A stretch of DNA of 10,321 bases, from NCBI GenBank assembly GCA_050248595.1, contig JBFWSB010000147.1, positions 1-10,321 on the forward strand, read 5' to 3'. The notes under the pieces were generated by a model. That model did not search any database. It was not told the DNA's origin and saw only the letters and a program-made list of their open reading frames with translations. The number at the start of each line of letters is the position of its first letter. Positions within the stretch are counted from its first letter, which is position 1. This stretch comes from JAGWAZ01 sp050248595. Lineage in GTDB: Bacteria > Bacteroidota > Ignavibacteria > OLB7. Positions 8,477-10,321 of this stretch are shown here, piece after piece. The position numbers and the translations under genes were made by a program.

Positions 8477-8740
8477 TTTTCCACCACTATGATGATTTAT
8501 GAATAAATAATAATCGGAAGCATAAGTGAATGCTTCGATGCAATGTGGGTTCTATTCAATTTGAATTCTGAATATACTCTTCTAATCTTAGTAGTTAGAT
8601 TAGAATGGGAGTTCATATCACTTGTATAGCAACATACGAACTGTACTATACACTTATCAATACGCATTTATACCTATTTTGACCATTCAATTATTTTTTG
8701 CCGTTGCCTTTCGACAGCCGCACGATGAAGATGGATTTTG
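8477..8740 (-). promoter_or_regulatory. Leader of the 678-aa gene with three inverted repeats
   Basis: No gene is seen in these 264 bases. Three symmetric sites occur: GAAGCAT-6 nt-ATGCTTC (8517-8536, possible mRNA hairpin), ATTCAA-T-TTGAAT (8554-8566), and TTCTAATCT-8 nt-AGATTAGAA (8580-8605). The last has perfect 9-bp arms, is AT-rich, and lies about 104-129 bases before the start codon, a reasonable place for an operator. No promoter boxes are convincing. Confidence 0.45.
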
Positions 8741-9060
8741 TCAATAACTCCATTCATTGAATGTGCATTTGATTTTCTCAAAGTACTTACCTACCGTACG
8801 AAAAGATACATTCAAAAGCCGAGCCAATTCTCGCTGCTTTTTACTACAGCTAATTAATTCGAATATCTTCAGTTCTTACTTTGTTAGATTATAGATGTTT
8901 GAGTTATCTCGGACTTCTACTCCCACTGGTTTATAACCTCTTGTAGAAAAGGAGACGAGATTCGTTTGAAATAGATAGACGAGGAACCCTGAAAGATTGC
9001 GGAAGAAGTCAATCGTCTCCGACGATATTGGGTGATCCCTACATTTACTATCAAGCACTA
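8741..9060 (-). pseudogene. Remnant of a LuxR/GerE-type helix-turn-helix regulator, truncated by the IS
   Basis: On the minus strand one frame reads from the IS border to a TGA at 8741-8743, broken only by TAA at 8876-8878. Around that stop the protein is NIYNLTK-stop-ELKIFELIS, followed by KKQRELARLLNVSFRTVGKY and FEKIK. This matches the LuxR/GerE DNA-binding domain: 'LTxRE..hh.LI', then 'KEIA..L.hS..TV..h...I' with the same spacing, and the stop replaces the conserved Arg of LTxRE. The 60 codons before the stop have no domain I recognise. The 5' part of the gene is missing because the IS starts at 9061, and it is not found on the other side of the IS. The product is unlikely to be functional. 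The only start-like codon is a GTG right at the IS border. Confidence 0.68.
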
Positions 9061-9080
9061 GAGTGCGTTGACATTCAGAA
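9061..9080. repeat. Left terminal inverted repeat of the IS
   Basis: Reads GAGTGCGTTGACATTCAGAA. It pairs with the reverse complement of 9892-9911, with mismatches at positions 4, 14 and 18. Confidence 0.85.
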
Positions 9081-9110
9081 ATAGATAGCGATATTAGTGG
9101 AAAAGACAGA

Positions 9111-9897
9111 ATGAGTCGAACCCGTCATAGCCTCAGCGATGAGCAATATGCTCGCATCGAACCACTCCTCCCAGGCAAAGCCTCTGATCCCGGTGCCACC
9201 GCGAAGAACAATCGACTGTTCATCGACGCTGTTCTTTGGATTCTGAAAACCGGTGCTCCCTGGCGTGATCTGCCTGAACGCTTCGGTAACTGGAATACCG
9301 TTTTCCAACGCTTTAACCGCTGGTCAAAAACCAATCGCTGGGAGAATATCCTTGCCGAACTCCAAGAGTTTGACCTTGATGAAGTGCAGATCGACGCAAC
9401 GATCGTTCGGGCACATCAACACGCAGCAGGACAAAAAAACGGACGCCGAAGCTGAAGCACTCGGTCGTTCATCTGGTGGACTCACCAGTAAGATTCATGC
9501 GATCTGTGATGCTTCTGAACGTCCGTTGATTCTCTGGCTCAGTGCTGGAGAGCGGGTTGATATTCTCTCTGCACCTCTGCTCTTCTACCGATTGATTACT
9601 CAGGCTGCGATTAGAGGCGTTCGGCCGGTTACTGGTTCGGTGCTCGGTAACCGAGCCTATGATGCGGACACCTTTCTTGCGTTGATCGAATCCTCAGGAG
9701 CAGAGGTGGTGATTCCACCTCGCAAGAATCGCAGAGTACGACGGTTCTATGGCAAAGAGTGCGACAGGCATCGCAATTAGGTAGAGCGGTTGTTCGGTCG
9801 TTTGAAGCAATCCAGGCGTATTGCCACACGCTATGAGAAGACTGCTCGCAACTTCTTCTCCTTTATTAGCATTGCTGCCTTCTTTGAGTTCTTTTGA
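9111..9897 (+). pseudogene. IS5-family transposase, two-frame and inactivated
   Basis: Frame 1 (9111-9455, 114 aa) is the N-terminal helix-turn-helix part (DUF4096-like: LSDEQYARIEPLLPG, FIDAVLWILKTGAPWRDLP) and carries the first catalytic Asp in QIDATIVRAH (residue 95). The frame offset by one base continues from the A7 run at 9433-9439 as KTDAEAEALGRSSGGLTSKI and the DDE domain, through to TGA at 9895-9897. Joining them needs a +1 (or -2) shift, a known expression mode for this group. Two further lesions argue for a dead gene. The second catalytic Asp (normally A-D-[KR]-[GA]-Y-D) is Asn, AAC at 9649-9651 (LGNRAYDAD). An amber TAG at 9778-9780 separates the rest from VERLFGRLKQ, which carries the catalytic Glu. 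A weak GGAAA precedes the ATG. It might be complemented in trans by an intact copy elsewhere. Confidence 0.85.
9433..9439 (+). other. A7 run, presumed frameshift or slippage site
   Basis: Seven adenines lie at the overlap of the two transposase frames, 14-20 bases before the stop of frame 1. Frame 1 reads CAA AAA AAC here and the second frame reads AAA AAA ACG. A one-base loss in the transcript, or a +1 ribosomal shift, fuses the conserved RAHQHAAGQK to KTDAEAEALG without loss of family residues. Confidence 0.65.
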
Positions 9898-9911
9898 TTG
9901 TCAACGCGCTC
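9892..9911. repeat. Right terminal inverted repeat of the IS
   Basis: The reverse complement reads GAGCGCGTTGACAATCAAAA, matching the left tip at 17 of 20 positions. It overlaps the last codons of the transposase, as is common in compact IS elements. Confidence 0.85.
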
Positions 9912-10085
9912 TAACCGACAGATCGATTAGAAGGTTATTTGCTACAGCCTTAATACATTGAGAGCGACGTATACTTACGTGATGGCCTTAGATTTGGATT
10001 GTGAAGAGATTTGCACACACATTTGATAGGAGATAAAGTAGCGAACACGTACAAACTAAACAACTGATTTTTACATTGTGTCGTT
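9912..10085 (-). other. Spacer after gene C, cut off by the IS
   Basis: After six unique bases at the IS border (9912-9917), this is the second copy of the spacer that separates genes B and A. In the B/A copy it leads into a start codon; here it leads into the IS. No gene and no clear terminator is visible. Confidence 0.7.
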
Positions 10086-10321
10086 CTAATTTTTAACCTG
10101 CAGAGGCTCGGTGAGAACAAGTGTCGGTGTCTCCAACACGATCCAGTATACTCCACTCGATAATCCCGCTCCCATCCACTCCAACTCATACTCTCCTGGA
10201 ATAAACAACCCCGAAAACACCAAGCCAACCTGTCGACCCATACCGTCAACCACCCGCATCGAATGTGCCCCACTCTCCACTACACTGTACACTATCCGTA
10301 CCTTCCCTCCACTCGGGTTCG
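9918..10321. repeat. Long direct repeat, copy 2 (pairs with 1931-2334)
   Basis: Gap-free match to 1931-2334 with about seven mismatches. It covers the spacer plus the sorting-domain end of gene C and runs off the right edge of the window, so its full length is unknown. Confidence 0.95.
10086..10321 (-). CDS. T9SS surface protein C, C-terminal sorting domain only (partial)
   Basis: The last 77 codons and a TAG stop (10086-10088) are visible. They encode a T9SS type A sorting domain identical to residues 1281-1357 of protein B except for one Ile-to-Val change (GLSSGVYWIVL). The frame is open to the right edge (NPSGGKVRIVY), so the true start lies outside the window and any start codon inside this fragment is artificial. 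Given its near identity to B, including the 3' spacer, C is very probably a third member of the same constant-stalk family. Its head cannot be seen. The stop codon is intact, but the spacer beyond leads to the IS and a regulator remnant rather than to another array gene. Confidence 0.85.
   Translation of the reverse strand, partial: NPSGGKVRIVYSVVESGAHSMRVVDGMGRQVGLVFSGLFIPGEYELEWMGAGLSSGVYWIVLETPTLVLTEPLQVKN

Larger units (their letters stand above)
9061..9911 (+). mobile_element. IS5-family (IS427-like) insertion sequence, 851 bp
   Basis: The element has imperfect 20-bp terminal inverted repeats (17 of 20 match, starting GAG[T/C]GCGTTGACA). It is flanked by TA on both sides (9059-9060 and 9912-9913), fitting a short TA-type target duplication. 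Length, a two-frame transposase and the tips agree with IS427-group members. It lies opposite to all neighbouring genes, interrupts the LuxR-type remnant, and ends six bases before the start of the long repeat at 9918. Confidence 0.85.

Noticed and set aside
8606..8740. Promoter-like TTGATA and TATAGT boxes on the minus strand.
   Set aside because: Spacing and consensus are poor for both the sigma-70 and the Bacteroidota pattern, and such boxes are expected by chance in AT-rich DNA.
9253..9780. A separate 175-codon plus-strand gene beginning at 9253.
   Set aside because: The ATG at 9253 lies inside frame 1 of the transposase, and the residues before the A7 run in this frame are not family-like. 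It is the downstream half of the shifted transposase.
9967..9980. Palindrome ACGTA-TACT-TACGT in the spacer after gene C.
   Set aside because: The other spacer copy differs at two arm bases (1981-1982), so the symmetry is not conserved and is probably chance.

Overview
The window comes from a bacterium of the FCB group (Bacteroidota and relatives such as Ignavibacteriota or 'Kapabacteria'). The evidence is a set of large secreted proteins ending in type IX secretion (T9SS) type A sorting domains, built from LamG-like, Ig/PKD-like and choice-of-anchor-D modules. I cannot name a species.

All structural genes read on the minus strand. From right to left they are: (1) the last 77 codons of stalk protein C (10086-10321, running off the right edge); (2) an 851-bp IS5-family (IS427-like) element on the plus strand (9061-9911) with a broken transposase; (3) a remnant of a LuxR-type helix-turn-helix regulator gene (8741-9060), cut by the IS and interrupted by a stop; (4) a 264-bp leader with inverted repeats; (5) a 678-aa T9SS cargo protein with seven beta-propeller-like repeats (6440-8476), followed by a clear hairpin terminator (6363-6396); (6) a 1357-aa T9SS surface protein B (2099-6172); and (7) the first 640 codons of a paralogue A (1-1922, running off the left edge). 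Nothing on the plus strand looks genuine except the transposase.

The main result is the relationship between A, B and C. A and B have clearly different N-terminal heads (signal peptide, LamG, first Ig-like domains). From one sharp point onward (522/4730) they are about 98% identical in DNA. B and C are likewise about 98% identical over the sorting domain, the stop codon and the whole non-coding spacer, up to 8 bp before the start codon of the next gene. The repeated unit is therefore 'constant stalk plus constant spacer', and the variable part is the head, starting at the start codon. This looks like a tandem array of surface proteins with exchangeable heads, kept uniform by gene conversion or recent duplication. 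The constant stalk has an extreme strand bias (very little C in the coding strand) that is absent from B's head.

Nothing here is catalytic metabolism. The genes point to export through T9SS and cell-surface display or adhesion. The regulator remnant and IS sit where a further array member might be expected. Long near-identical repeats like these are prone to misassembly, so the order should be confirmed with long reads.
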